The position numbers and the translations under genes are program-made. DNA of 64,000 nt from JAAURB01 sp049649525 (GTDB lineage: Bacteria; Cyanobacteriota; Cyanobacteriia; Cyanobacteriales; Microcoleaceae). The stretch lies in the NCBI GenBank assembly GCA_049649525.1, contig JBARZE010000038.1, positions 1 through 64,000 of the forward strand, in the 5' to 3' direction. Below are positions 15,352 through 25,064 of this stretch, in pieces. Every line of letters begins with the position of its first letter. Within the stretch, counting starts at the first letter, position 1. The notes below the pieces were generated by a model. It had not been told where the DNA came from, made no database searches, and saw nothing but the letters and a program-made list of their open reading frames with translations.

Positions 15352-18249
15352 TTATTTCGCTGCCATCCAGTTATCTCCGGCATGAATATCAACCAGTAAG
15401 GGAACTGTAAGTTCTATGGCATTTTCCATTACAGATTGAATTTTACCTTGTAATTCTTCCCATTCATCCGGAGGAACTTCGAGCACTAATTCATCGTGAA
15501 CTTGCAGGAGTAAACGCGCTTGATAATCTTTCAAAACATCATGTAATTTAACCATCGCAATTTTAATAAGATCTGCACTCGAACCTTGAATTGGAGCATT
15601 AGCCGCAGCGCGTAATAATTGAGCGTCGGTTTGATTCATTCGCTTGAGTTTATCGAGTTCTATTGTTTCTATGGGTTGACCTTTTAAGTCTTGTAAACTC
15701 CCGCCTGTAAAATTAAAATAACGTCGTCTACCGAGTAATGTTTCGACATACCCTCGAGAAATTGCTATTCTTTTTTGATTCTCTAAATACTCAAAAATTT
15801 TCGGATAACGCTGATTAAATCGCTCAATAAATTCTTTTCCTTCCATCACTTTAAACTTAGCTTCACGAGCAAAACGTTGAGCGCCCATTCCGTAAATTAC
15901 ACCAAAGTTAATCGTTTTCGCCAGTCGTCTTTCATCTGAACTGACAATTTCTTTTTCAAACAAAAATTGAGCCGTTAAAGTGTGAATATCTTGATTATTT
16001 TGATAGGCTTCAATTAAAATAGGTTCCTGACTGAGATGGGCTAAGATTCGCAGTTCAATTTGAGAGTAATCAGCCGCGACTAATTTCCATCCGGTTTGAG
16101 GAATAAATGCTTGACGAATTTGACGAGAAAACTCTGTCCGAATTGGAATATTTTGTAAGTTTGGATTTGAGGAAGAGAGTCGTCCTGTGGTGGTGACAGC
16201 TTGATTAAAATCAGTATGAATCCGCTGTGTTTTTGGGTTAACTAATTCGGGTAAAGCATCGACATAAGTTGATTTTAATTTTGACAAAGTTCGATGTTGT
16301 AAAATACTATCAATAATCGGATGTTCTCCTTTCAATCTTTCTAAAACTCTGGCATCTGTTGAATATCCTGTTTTTGTTTTACGGCTTTTCTTGACATCTA
16401 GTTCTAAAGTTTCAAATAAAAGCTGACTCAGTTGCTTCGGAGAAGCTAAGTTAAATTCGGTTCCGGCTTGTTCATAAGCTTGTTGTTCAATCGTTAATAA
16501 CTGCTGTTCTATCTGGTAAGAAAGTTGTTTTAAATAATCAGTATTAATCCGAATTCCTGTATATTCCATTGCGGCTAACACAGGTTCTAAGGGTTGTTCT
16601 ATAGTTTCTAATAATTTTAAAAGCTGTGGTAATTCCTGCAGTTTTTCTCTCAACTTAGGCACTAACAAAAATGTGGTATAAGCATCCATTCCACAATATT
16701 CAGCTACATCTGCGATCGCAATATCTGCAATCGTTTTCCCTTTGGAAACTAAGTCATCATAGCTTTGGGAAACCATCCCATTTTCTAAATATTTAAAAGA
16801 AAGAGAACTGAGGCTATGGCTTTCTTCTGGTGCTAGTACATAACTGGCTAACATTGAATCAAATACAACACCTGATAACTCAATTTCCTGAGCTTTTAAG
16901 ATTAATCGATCGAATTTAGCATTTTGAAAAGCTTTAGGATAAATATCACTTTCTAAAATCGGTTTTAGACATTCTCGCACCAGATTTAAATCTAAGTTTT
17001 GTCCCGTTTTATGACCAATTGGAATATAAGCGACATCATTTTTTTCGCTTCCCCAACAACAGCCAATTCCAACTAATTTAGCTTTGTATGGATCTAAATC
17101 TGTTGTTTCTGTATCCCACGCAATAGGAGATTCTGGGTTAGTATAAGTTTTTAGTTTTTCAACTAATTCAGAGAGTTGCTGAGGCGTTTGAATAATTTCA
17201 GGTTCAATCCATTTTTGCGATTGAGATTCTAAGGCTAATTTTGTTTCTTCAGGACTAAAAAACCACAAAGATTCATCTACTTCCGTTTCAGTTGTTGTTA
17301 ATCTGGGTACAGATTGAGTTTGAATGCCTGCCAGACCTTCAAATTGAGCTTTAATTTTATTAACCTGATTAATAAAAGACGTGAATTCTAGTCCTTTCAG
17401 TAGAGGAACAATTTTTTCAGTTTCAATATTTTTAACTTGAAGAGAATCGAGAGTAATATCCAACTCAATATCTTGAACAATTCGGGCTAAATGTTGAGAA
17501 TGATACGCGGCTTCTTTTCCTTCTTTCAGTTTAGTCTGAGTGGCTCCTTTCAGTTGATCAACAGACTCATAAATCCCATCTAAAGAATGATATTCACTTA
17601 ATAACTTAACGGCTGTTTTTGCCCCAATTCCTCGCACTCCTGGAATATTATCAGATTTATCTCCACAAAGAGCTTTATAATCAACAACCTGTTCCGGATA
17701 AATCTTTAGTTTTTCATAAACTTGTTCTGCATAAAATTCGGTCGGTACACTACCTTTTCCATGACTAAGATGAAGAACACTAATATTTTTTTCTGCATTA
17801 ATTAATTGAAATAAATCTTGATCTCCGGATAGAACTTTTACTTGATATCCGGCTTCACTTCCTGTTTTCGCTAAAGTACCCAGAATATCATCGGCTTCAT
17901 AACCGGGATAAGTAATAACAGATAACTCAAAAGCGGTGAGTAATTCTTTTAAATTTTCTAAATCAATGATAAAATCTTCTGGAGTTTCAGCTCGATCTGC
18001 TTTATACGTTGCATCCGCTTGATGTCGAAATGTAGGTTCAGCTCGATCAAAAGCAATGGCAATATATTCTGGCTGATAGGTTGCCATCACCTCCAGCAAA
18101 GACTTGATAAAGCCATAACAAACACTTGTCGGAATTCCGCTAGAGGTTTGTAAATTTAGCCCATAATAAGATCGAAAGGCTAAAGAATGACCATCAATTA
18201 CAACAAAAACCGGGTTAGAATCAGCCACCATTGACAATTTATACAACAT
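15352..18249 (-). CDS. polA: DNA polymerase I
   Basis: The 965-residue protein contains three domains. The 5'-3' exonuclease/FEN domain (about 10-300; VVIDGHSLAFRSYYG, GDQDLFQL, GDKSDNIPGVRGIGAKTA) comes first. The 3'-5' proofreading domain (about 345-550) retains DEDD residues in AWDTETTDL, NAKFDRLIL and EYCGMDAYTT. The family A polymerase domain (about 580-965) has DYSQIELRILAHLS (motif A), the KTINFGVIYGMG O-helix and VHDELVLEV (motif C). It fills gaps after RNA-primer removal and repair. The start is ambiguous: Met7 (MVADSNPVFVVIDG) is an equally good choice and gives 959 residues. It is convergent with the adenosine deaminase gene. Confidence 0.97.
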   Translation of the reverse strand: MLYKLSMVADSNPVFVVIDGHSLAFRSYYGLNLQTSSGIPTSVCYGFIKSLLEVMATYQPEYIAIAFDRAEPTFRHQADATYKADRAETPEDFIIDLENLKELLTAFELSVITYPGYEADDILGTLAKTGSEAGYQVKVLSGDQDLFQLINAEKNISVLHLSHGKGSVPTEFYAEQVYEKLKIYPEQVVDYKALCGDKSDNIPGVRGIGAKTAVKLLSEYHSLDGIYESVDQLKGATQTKLKEGKEAAYHSQHLARIVQDIELDITLDSLQVKNIETEKIVPLLKGLEFTSFINQVNKIKAQFEGLAGIQTQSVPRLTTTETEVDESLWFFSPEETKLALESQSQKWIEPEIIQTPQQLSELVEKLKTYTNPESPIAWDTETTDLDPYKAKLVGIGCCWGSEKNDVAYIPIGHKTGQNLDLNLVRECLKPILESDIYPKAFQNAKFDRLILKAQEIELSGVVFDSMLASYVLAPEESHSLSSLSFKYLENGMVSQSYDDLVSKGKTIADIAIADVAEYCGMDAYTTFLLVPKLREKLQELPQLLKLLETIEQPLEPVLAAMEYTGIRINTDYLKQLSYQIEQQLLTIEQQAYEQAGTEFNLASPKQLSQLLFETLELDVKKSRKTKTGYSTDARVLERLKGEHPIIDSILQHRTLSKLKSTYVDALPELVNPKTQRIHTDFNQAVTTTGRLSSSNPNLQNIPIRTEFSRQIRQAFIPQTGWKLVAADYSQIELRILAHLSQEPILIEAYQNNQDIHTLTAQFLFEKEIVSSDERRLAKTINFGVIYGMGAQRFAREAKFKVMEGKEFIERFNQRYPKIFEYLENQKRIAISRGYVETLLGRRRYFNFTGGSLQDLKGQPIETIELDKLKRMNQTDAQLLRAAANAPIQGSSADLIKIAMVKLHDVLKDYQARLLLQVHDELVLEVPPDEWEELQGKIQSVMENAIELTVPLLVDIHAGDNWMAAK

Positions 18250-19134
18250 CGATTCTTATTGTAGCGGGCATCCTCGAAGATGTTGTCACCTGTAACAAGG
18301 ATCGTCGTCGGATCCCTGATGCGGTTTGGGTATTGACTGATATACTGTGTCGTATTGCTTTGGCTATACTTAGCAATATCAGGGACGATTGAAATTTAAC
18401 GGTATTCTCCGGGGAATCATGACTCAGGTCGTAATACTGAGAATATACAATAAATCCATGACGCTACGGTTGATTTGACTATCAGCTTAGAAGACTAAGT
18501 TACCACCCGTTTAGCAAAAGCCACATCAGGGGTGATCTCGCCATTGAGACGGGTTAGGGATAAGAAAGTATCGGGCTTGCTACTGTCCCCTCTACTCAAA
18601 CCAAAAAGAGTTGTTTGTTCAACCAGCTTTTGCTATGATTGAGTATATAGAGTGCCATTTCCAAAAGCAAAAAGTATCAGTCTCAATTGTTTCAATCAAG
18701 AGGGGTTACGGGTTACCCTACTTGGAAAATTCAGGGTGAATTGTATTCAGGCAAATTATCATATTTGAAAATCAACTGATTTGCTAGGTTATTCTGGATG
18801 ATGAGACTTCCAGGACTAACACAGTTGAGGACAAAGGAAATTGATGGACAAGCTGAATCTTAATTGAATTGTCTTGTAACTTATCGCAGTAGATTAATTA
18901 CATCTTGTTTGCTTTCACAACACTATCTGATTGAGGTTGAGGAATGTTTGGGTGAAGAATATTCCTGAATATTCACTTTACTAAAAGTACAACAATAACG
19001 TATCAAATGTTCTCACAATTCTCCTAAACTATCGTAACACTGAGATACTGATAGCAAACTAATATCAGCTATAAGTCAGTTGAAGCAATCAATTGTTACC
19101 TCAATTTTATTAGACTATTAAATAGTTTTGTCCA
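18250..19134. other. Long intergenic region between polA and the CHASE2-GGDEF gene
   Basis: This 885-bp AT-rich region carries divergent upstream regions for polA (leftward) and the cyclase (rightward). No tRNA, recognisable riboswitch or full gene was found. The reverse strand at about 18498-18630 has a short open stretch reading LVEQTTLFGLSRGD... without a start codon, too short to call. Confidence 0.4.
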
Positions 19135-21318
19135 ATGTTAAAATATCTGGGCCAGTCTCAAAATAGTTTCTTTAAACCCCTAAAAAAATGGATTTCAGAG
19201 CAACGTCACGTCATCTGGACCTCCTCCAGTGTTGCTGGAATTATTCTATTACTAAGAGTCTGTGGATTACTACAAGCTTCAGAATGGGCAGTTTTTGATT
19301 TATTTTTACGCTTACGTCCAACTGAACCCGTTGACGAACGTATTCTAATTGTTGGAATAGATGAAAAAGATTTACAAACTTATGGTTTTCCGATTAAAGA
19401 TAATGATTTAACCCAACTTTTAAAAACAATTCATGCTGCTGAACCTCGGGCAATTGGCTTAGATTTATACCGAGATTTACCCAACGAACCGGGCTATGCT
19501 GAACTAACACAAGTCTTTGAAACCTTACCCAATTTAGTCGGAATTGAGAAATTTGAAACCCCTAAATCTCAGGCCGTTAAACCACCTTTACCCTTGAAAG
19601 AACGGCAATTAATCGGGTTTAATAACGTCCTAACCGATAGTGATGACAAGGTTCGCCGAGGTTTACTCTATGGTTGGTATTCTGATGGGACAATTCTTCA
19701 TAGTTTTGCTTTAAAATTGGCAATGCTCTATTTTGATAGTTCAGGTATTCCCATCTCTATTAGCAGCCAAGCCGAAAAAATACAACTGGGTCAACAGGTT
19801 TTACCTCGATTTCATGCGTCGGACGGGGGATACGTTAATACCGATGATAGAGGTTTTCAATATTTAATTAATCTTCGTAATAATCAGACTGCTTTCCACA
19901 CCGTTTCAATGCGTCAGGTGTTGTCTGGAGATATTCCGACAGAAACTTTTCGTAATCGTATCGTATTAATCGGTTCAACAGCCACCAGCGTTAAGGATTT
20001 ACACTACACTTCTCATAGTGACGGTTTTTTTGAGTCTTCAGAACAGATGTTCGGGGTGGAATTACAAGCCCATTTAGTCAGTCAGCTTTTAAGCACGGCT
20101 TTTGATGGTCGTCCTCCGATACGAGTTTGGTGGGAACCCGTAGAATGGATTTGGATTGTGGGTTGGTCTTGGATGGGGGCGAGTTTGTGCTGGAAACTGC
20201 GATCGCCTTCTCGTTCGATCCTATTAATCTTAGTGGTTTGTGTCAGTCTCACAGCGGGAGCTTACCTTCAGTTTCTAGAGGGTTTGTGGATACCTGTTGT
20301 ACCGCCGCTGATGACACTCGTGGGGTCGGCAGTTGTGGTGATGGGATATTTAGCTCATGTCCAGGAAGAGTGGAAACGCTCTACAGAATTTCTCCAAAGC
20401 TTGATTAATGCCATTCCCGACCCAGTCTACGTTAAAGACCAATTTCATCAGAAAATTGTGATTAATAAAGCCTACTGTGATTTGGTGGGTTATCCTATTG
20501 ATATATTAGTCAGTCGTAGCGATCAAGAACTATTCCCGGCTGAGGAAGCAGAAGCTTTTAGATTACAAGATGAGCTGGCTTTTCATGGTCTGCAAAGAGA
20601 TGAAGAAGAAGGAGAACTCACCGACGCACGCAACAAAAAACGATTTATTGCAACAAAGCGATCTATTCATCAGGATGCAGCAGGTAATTTATTCTTAGTC
20701 GGTGTCATTCGTGATATTAGCGCTCATAAACTCTTATTAGACAGTCTCCGGCTCGAAGCTGAACAAGATACACTCACAGGCTTACCTAACCGCAAATTAT
20801 TTTATATCCGTTTAGATGAAGCGTTAAAAGCGGCTAACCACAGTAATAAATGTATGGCTCTGTTTTTCCTCGATTTGAATAACTTTAAACAGATCAACGA
20901 TAACTTAGGGCATCATATCGGAGACTTAGTACTCAAAACAGTTGCAGAACGTTTAAAAGGCTGTCTGCGTAGTAGTGATACAGTTTGTCGTTTAGGCGGA
21001 GATGAGTTTACAGTGATTTTGCCTGAAATTCATGGTAAAGCTGGAGCCGCAAAAGTAGCAGAAAAAATCCTGCGTAAAATTGCTCCACCCGCACTCTTAG
21101 AAGGACACCAGATTTCCATCTCTACCAGTATTGGGATTAGTCTTTATCCGATTGATACTGAAAAAATAGAAGTATTGATCAAAAAAGCTGACGAAGCCAT
21201 GTATCGAGCCAAAAAATTGAGTAAAATTTATGATGAAAGTCGATATGAGTTTTTTAATTCCTCAGAATCATCAACAGTACACGTATTATCTCAGTACAGC
21301 TCACAATTTCAAAGATAA
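19135..21318 (+). CDS. CHASE2-PAS-GGDEF diguanylate cyclase
   Basis: The 727-residue membrane sensor has an N-terminal membrane segment (about 30-47), an extracytoplasmic CHASE2 domain (about 50-320, including ERILIVGIDEKDL and NRIVLIGSTATSVKD) and three closely spaced membrane helices (about 340-410). A PAS domain follows (about 415-535, LINAIPDPVYVKDQFHQK), then a GGDEF domain (about 540-700) whose active-site GGDEF is at residues 621-625. An RxxD inhibitory site (RSSD) lies exactly five residues upstream, so c-di-GMP product inhibition is likely. There is no EAL domain. The protein should synthesise c-di-GMP in response to an external cue. The macro-domain gene follows 77 bp later on the same strand. 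Confidence 0.92.
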   Translation: MLKYLGQSQNSFFKPLKKWISEQRHVIWTSSSVAGIILLLRVCGLLQASEWAVFDLFLRLRPTEPVDERILIVGIDEKDLQTYGFPIKDNDLTQLLKTIHAAEPRAIGLDLYRDLPNEPGYAELTQVFETLPNLVGIEKFETPKSQAVKPPLPLKERQLIGFNNVLTDSDDKVRRGLLYGWYSDGTILHSFALKLAMLYFDSSGIPISISSQAEKIQLGQQVLPRFHASDGGYVNTDDRGFQYLINLRNNQTAFHTVSMRQVLSGDIPTETFRNRIVLIGSTATSVKDLHYTSHSDGFFESSEQMFGVELQAHLVSQLLSTAFDGRPPIRVWWEPVEWIWIVGWSWMGASLCWKLRSPSRSILLILVVCVSLTAGAYLQFLEGLWIPVVPPLMTLVGSAVVVMGYLAHVQEEWKRSTEFLQSLINAIPDPVYVKDQFHQKIVINKAYCDLVGYPIDILVSRSDQELFPAEEAEAFRLQDELAFHGLQRDEEEGELTDARNKKRFIATKRSIHQDAAGNLFLVGVIRDISAHKLLLDSLRLEAEQDTLTGLPNRKLFYIRLDEALKAANHSNKCMALFFLDLNNFKQINDNLGHHIGDLVLKTVAERLKGCLRSSDTVCRLGGDEFTVILPEIHGKAGAAKVAEKILRKIAPPALLEGHQISISTSIGISLYPIDTEKIEVLIKKADEAMYRAKKLSKIYDESRYEFFNSSESSTVHVLSQYSSQFQR

Positions 21319-21395
21319 GGAATAAGAACTATAGCACTACCCAACAGAGCGTATTTGACATTTTACGATTCCCTCGATAGTGCTACAATATCTGC

Positions 21396-22004
21396 ATGGA
21401 TCAAACTTTGAAACTCATTTTAGTTGCTCCGAATTTAGCTTTATTCGCAGCGTTTCAAAATCATTTTCATTATCTACCAAACATTGAAATCGTTCAGAAT
21501 TACTTTGAAGCTTTGACAGAATATGACTGTCTAGTCAGTCCGGCCAACTCTTTTGGTTTAATGGATGGTGGGATAGATGCTGCGATTATCCGCTATTTTG
21601 GCCCCAATTTAATGCTGAGGGTGCAACAGCAGATTCTCAAGCAGTATTTAGGAGAACAACCTGTTGGTACTTCTCTGATTGTGGAAACGGGACATCCTCA
21701 ACATCCGTTTTTAGCCCATACACCAACGATGCGTGTGCCGATGTCAATTGCGGGGACAGATATTCCCTATGTTGCAATGTGGGCAATGTTGTTGGCAGTG
21801 CGACAACACAATCAAAACTCGCTTCCAACTATTAAAAGTGTTGTCTGCCCTGGATTAGGAACCGGAATTGGTCAAGTCCCTTATTCAGAAGCCACTCGGC
21901 AGATGGCATTAGCTTACGATCATTTTGTTTATCCGCCCAAATCTATTAATAACTTTTTTGCTGCCGAACGACAACTTCAAATCTACGAAGGCGGAAACGA
22001 TTAA
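21396..22004 (+). CDS. Macro-domain protein
   Basis: The 202-residue protein reads as a stand-alone macro (ADP-ribose-binding) domain. The strand DCLVSPANSFGLMDGGIDAAI carries the Ala-Asn and Gly-Gly/Asp contacts, and VVCPGLGTGIGQVPYSEATRQM forms the second phosphate-binding loop. Family members hydrolyse or bind ADP-ribosyl groups on proteins or nucleic acids. It lies 77 bp downstream of the GGDEF gene, but common function is not implied. The N-terminus (KLILVAPNLALFAAFQNHF) resembles macro proteins that are often annotated near toxin or phage functions. No ADP-ribosyltransferase gene is seen next to it. Confidence 0.85.
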   Translation: MDQTLKLILVAPNLALFAAFQNHFHYLPNIEIVQNYFEALTEYDCLVSPANSFGLMDGGIDAAIIRYFGPNLMLRVQQQILKQYLGEQPVGTSLIVETGHPQHPFLAHTPTMRVPMSIAGTDIPYVAMWAMLLAVRQHNQNSLPTIKSVVCPGLGTGIGQVPYSEATRQMALAYDHFVYPPKSINNFFAAERQLQIYEGGND

Positions 22005-22673
22005 GTGTTTTTGGTGTTTTTCCTCAAGGTTGAGTTGCCATTGCTCTGACAAATGTGTCTGACTCGTGATTGAAAATACTTTCCATCTCAAAGCGATCCT
22101 ACTTTAAAGCAAAGGCAGGATTAATTGCGCTTCAAAATGATGAAACGCTAGTCTATATTGACGGGAAGTCATTCTAGAAAGACAAACGTGATGCTGCTCT
22201 GTTACTTCTCTTAGGAGGTTGTAATTCTAGAGGTTGCGACCTCATGGTCATTAAGTGATGGAAATTTTTTTGTTGACTCTCTGTGAATGTGAATGTCGAA
22301 ATTTGACGGGTTGGGTAGATAGAAGCTCGTTTTCGTCCGAAATTTAAAAGGGGTTAGTAGGTTAAGAGGTACACAGAGTTAGAGTCCGTGAAGCTCTTCC
22401 CTCAGAAGGATAAGACCTGTTAAGGTTGTTACCCCTCAGTAGATATATTATACAGCAACTTGTGTGCCAAGATGAATCAGACATTAATATATAAATGTTA
22501 ACTAAGTCTTTATTTATCTTAATATTACCAATTTAAATGTAAAAATCTGTAACTAAAAAGCAGTCAAGTTGCAGTAAAAATGAACAGATCAGTGTAATTA
22601 CTGATATACTGAAATCAAGGGGGAACTGGTATGTCAGTGTAATTCAGTAGGTTAAGTAAAGGGAGAGAACATC
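22005..22673. other. Intergenic region upstream of the small secreted protein gene
   Basis: This 669-bp gap has no supported gene. A small perfect inverted repeat GAGGT-TGCG-ACCTC lies at 22230-22243. The stretch just before the next gene contains GGGAGAG (about 22660-22666), a good ribosome-binding site for the ATG at 22674. Confidence 0.4.
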
Positions 22674-22943
22674 ATGGGGTGCATTTTAAAGCTGACGGCT
22701 GTTGTCGCCTTAGCTGCAGGCTTTCACATCAGTTTATCGAGTGAAGCTTTGGCTCACTCGGGATCGCGATTATCAAAAGCTTTTTCAGCGACTATAGAAT
22801 TATCCGATCAACATCCGAGTAATTCTGGAAATGAAGATGGAATTCCAGGGGATTCAGAGCGCAGTGGTGGCGGGCGTTTACAAAATTACCAGAGACAAAG
22901 AGAAGGTCTTCCTGATGCCGATGGAGACACCGGATCTCGGTAG
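22674..22943 (+). CDS. Small secreted protein of unknown function
   Basis: The 89-residue product has a clear signal peptide (about 1-27: LTAVVALAAGFHISLSSEA with a likely cleavage after ALA). The mature chain is short, hydrophilic and disordered-looking, with SGSR near its start and DADGDTGSR at the end. The strong ribosome-binding site GGGAGAG supports translation. I do not recognise the family. Exported short peptides exist in cyanobacteria as signals (for example PatX-type peptides with RG(S/T)GR-like ends), but this protein lacks that exact pentapeptide, so the comparison is only a prompt. It ends 11 bp before the end of the convergent nadB pseudogene. Confidence 0.6.
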   Translation: MGCILKLTAVVALAAGFHISLSSEALAHSGSRLSKAFSATIELSDQHPSNSGNEDGIPGDSERSGGGRLQNYQRQREGLPDADGDTGSR

Positions 22944-22954
22944 AATGAATTGAA

Positions 22955-23992
22955 TTAAGATTTTAATGGTAACCGATGGGATGATTTCCACATTTGTTCA
23001 CCCTGTATAAGAGTATGGCTTTGCCAACCAGGATCGGCCTGGGGGTTGTCTGGGCAATAATATCCACCACGGCTTTCTATCCGAAAAGCAGCCGCTTTTA
23101 ACATGATATCGCCAATATCTAGTAAGTTTTGCGTCTCACCCCAAAGTCGTAACTGCTTCTGCTGGAAACTTTCTAAGTTCAAATGCAAGGGTTGCCCTGA
23201 TGGTAGATGGAGTAAAAGCTGACTAATGTTGAACTTGATAGAGGGCTTGATTCAATGTAGGTTGTTGACGACAAATTCCGGCACTGTGCCACACCATTTC
23301 AGGTAAATCCTGATGAATCCGACTAATAGTAGCGATTTGCTGCTCCCAGTCTAACATGGGTTGAAACTGAATGTCCATCAGAGGACGGGAAAGTTGGGGT
23401 TGAGAGAGGGGTTTTTCATTTCGGAGATGGGCATTACCTAATTCTACATCTAAATTGCACATTTATGCAACAAAGACTACACATTGGTGCACAGAGTTGC
23501 TCGCCAGACGATTGGCCCCGTGGACACCCGTACTCGCGGTTTCTCCAACTGCATACAAACCGGGAATTGAAGTTCGGTTCATTGTATCTGCGATCGCTCC
23601 CCCCCCATCCAATAATGGGCAGCAGGACCGACAGGGATAGGCTCACAGAAGACATCAATTCCCCATTTCTGGCAAACCTTAATAATATTGGCCAATCGAT
23701 CCTCAATCGTTTTGGGGGCAATGGGATGTAAATCTAACCCAACTTTCTGAGGGTTGATGGCACGATCGCTTTGTCGAGTCTGTAGATGGTTAAAAATTGC
23801 CCGACTCACCACATCGCCTGGGGCAAGCTCTCCTACCGGACGATCGTCAAACGCAAAGCGATATCCATCCTCATCTGATTGATGATCCCCTTCACCTCGG
23901 ACGGCTTCACTAATTAAAAATCGGGGTGCGCCGGGCTGGTATAAAGCAGTGGGATGAAATTGAAAGAATTCTAAATCTCTTAGGCGGGGTCA
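22955..23992 (-). pseudogene. nadB: L-aspartate oxidase (nadB) pseudogene, 5'-truncated and frameshifted
   Basis: In three different reverse-strand frames the region spells one L-aspartate oxidase: RLRDLEFFQFHPTALYQPG, FLISEAVRGEGDHQSDEDG, GDVVSRAIFNHLQ, PVGPAAHYWMGG, PGLYAVGETASTGVHGANR and, near the C-terminus, ETQNLLDIGDIMLKAA and RIESRGGYY. The FAD-binding N-terminal part (about 220 residues) is missing beyond about 23992. Lesions seen are an indel at the C8 tract 23599-23606, a stop at 23463-23465 after LASNS...CVVFVA, and a frameshift near 23220. NadB makes iminoaspartate for de novo NAD synthesis. A working copy presumably exists elsewhere, which cannot be judged here. Confidence 0.9.
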
Positions 23993-24240
23993 GTTGAGCG
24001 AATGAATCAGCGTATGTCATCAATTTTAAAAGATGCTCAGGATTGATTGTGAAGAAAGAATATTAGCCATAGATATGGATCAATTGTATTCAATCTTAAC
24101 AACCTATCCTGATTCACCGAATACCTAAACCCAATTTAAGCAGTGTTTCAAGCAACAATGAATTTTAAACTGAGTAGAAGGTATGATTTTTAATTAACAT
24201 TGAGCCGTTTTTTAGGCTAAGCGTGAACCTAGCTCATCAT

Positions 24241-24678
24241 TTAGTCGTAGATTCCGGTGTTGAGACGGAAGTCTCCTTCTTTTAGAATAGAACTGGGAGG
24301 AGTGACCGTAAATTTGTCGAGATATAACTCAAGAGTTGACTTCATTTTCTCAGTCAATCCTGGCATTTCCAAAACCTGTTCAACAGAGTCAAAGGGTTTG
24401 TACTTTGTATTGGCGATAATCATTTTGCCCAAAGTCGGATACATGCCTCGGAATTCGCGAAAATCGCGCAGAGAGCTATTATTGAGGTCAATTTTATCCC
24501 CAAACTCTGCTAATTTTTGATCGGCACGGTTTGCGCGTTGTTCAACTGCCAAAATGGGAGAAACAACCGGAAACTGACTCAAACTTAACTGGCTTGCCTG
24601 GGCTGCTTCTGTACCCATCCATCCAAGACAACTCACCCATAAGGTCAGTACTGCTAATATACAACCGAATCTTTTCAT
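24241..24678 (-). CDS. psbU: Photosystem II extrinsic protein PsbU
   Basis: Read from the Met at 24678 the product has 145 residues. A lumenal signal peptide (MKRFGCILAVLTLWVSCLGW, cleaved near AAQAS) is followed by the PsbU core with helix-hairpin-helix features: KIDLNNSSLRDFREFRGMYP and PFDSVEQVLEMPGL. The C-terminus LNTGIYD is also typical. PsbU caps the oxygen-evolving complex on the lumenal side of photosystem II and stabilises the Mn cluster environment. An upstream Met at 24711 would add 11 residues (MVFMFTRRRNL) before the signal sequence; I prefer the inner start. The gene is intact although pseudogenes lie on both sides. Confidence 0.95.
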   Translation of the reverse strand: MKRFGCILAVLTLWVSCLGWMGTEAAQASQLSLSQFPVVSPILAVEQRANRADQKLAEFGDKIDLNNSSLRDFREFRGMYPTLGKMIIANTKYKPFDSVEQVLEMPGLTEKMKSTLELYLDKFTVTPPSSILKEGDFRLNTGIYD

Positions 24679-25064
24679 TAAATTTCTTCTCCTTGTGAAC
24701 ATAAACACCATTAACGTTTATCTCGTAACATTCTTTTTTAACAAGCAGTGAAACTTAACAGTGTGGATACAACCTCCTGTGTTGAAGTTCCCTGATACTG
24801 TTACATTTACATCATAATACTGTAGAGTTGCCGCTGTAACCCATTGATTGCGGCTGAGGTGTGATAAATTATTTGCCTGTGGCCTAAGGATATAGGTTGA
24901 AAGCTGGCTCAAGCTTATATTATCAGCGATCTGTTACTCAGGTTGTCCAATGGGTTCCCATCACGCCACAATAAGTTAACTCAATCGAATGATCTACTGA
25001 TATAGGGTTGACGCAGCGTAAAGAACAGTCTTTGATAAAAGTATTGCGCTTTTAACCGGGCTGT
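24679..25064. promoter_or_regulatory. Divergent upstream region between psbU and the dihydroorotase remnant
   Basis: This 386-bp region separates the divergent psbU (leftward) and dihydroorotase remnant (rightward) and must contain the psbU promoter. No confident box could be placed by eye. No gene is supported in it. Confidence 0.3.

Noticed and set aside
18498..18630. A 43-codon reverse-strand open stretch upstream of polA
   Set aside because: It lacks a start codon and any recognisable domain.
24718..24912. A 64-codon reverse frame upstream of psbU
   Set aside because: It has no domain, no ribosome-binding site, and lies in the psbU promoter region.
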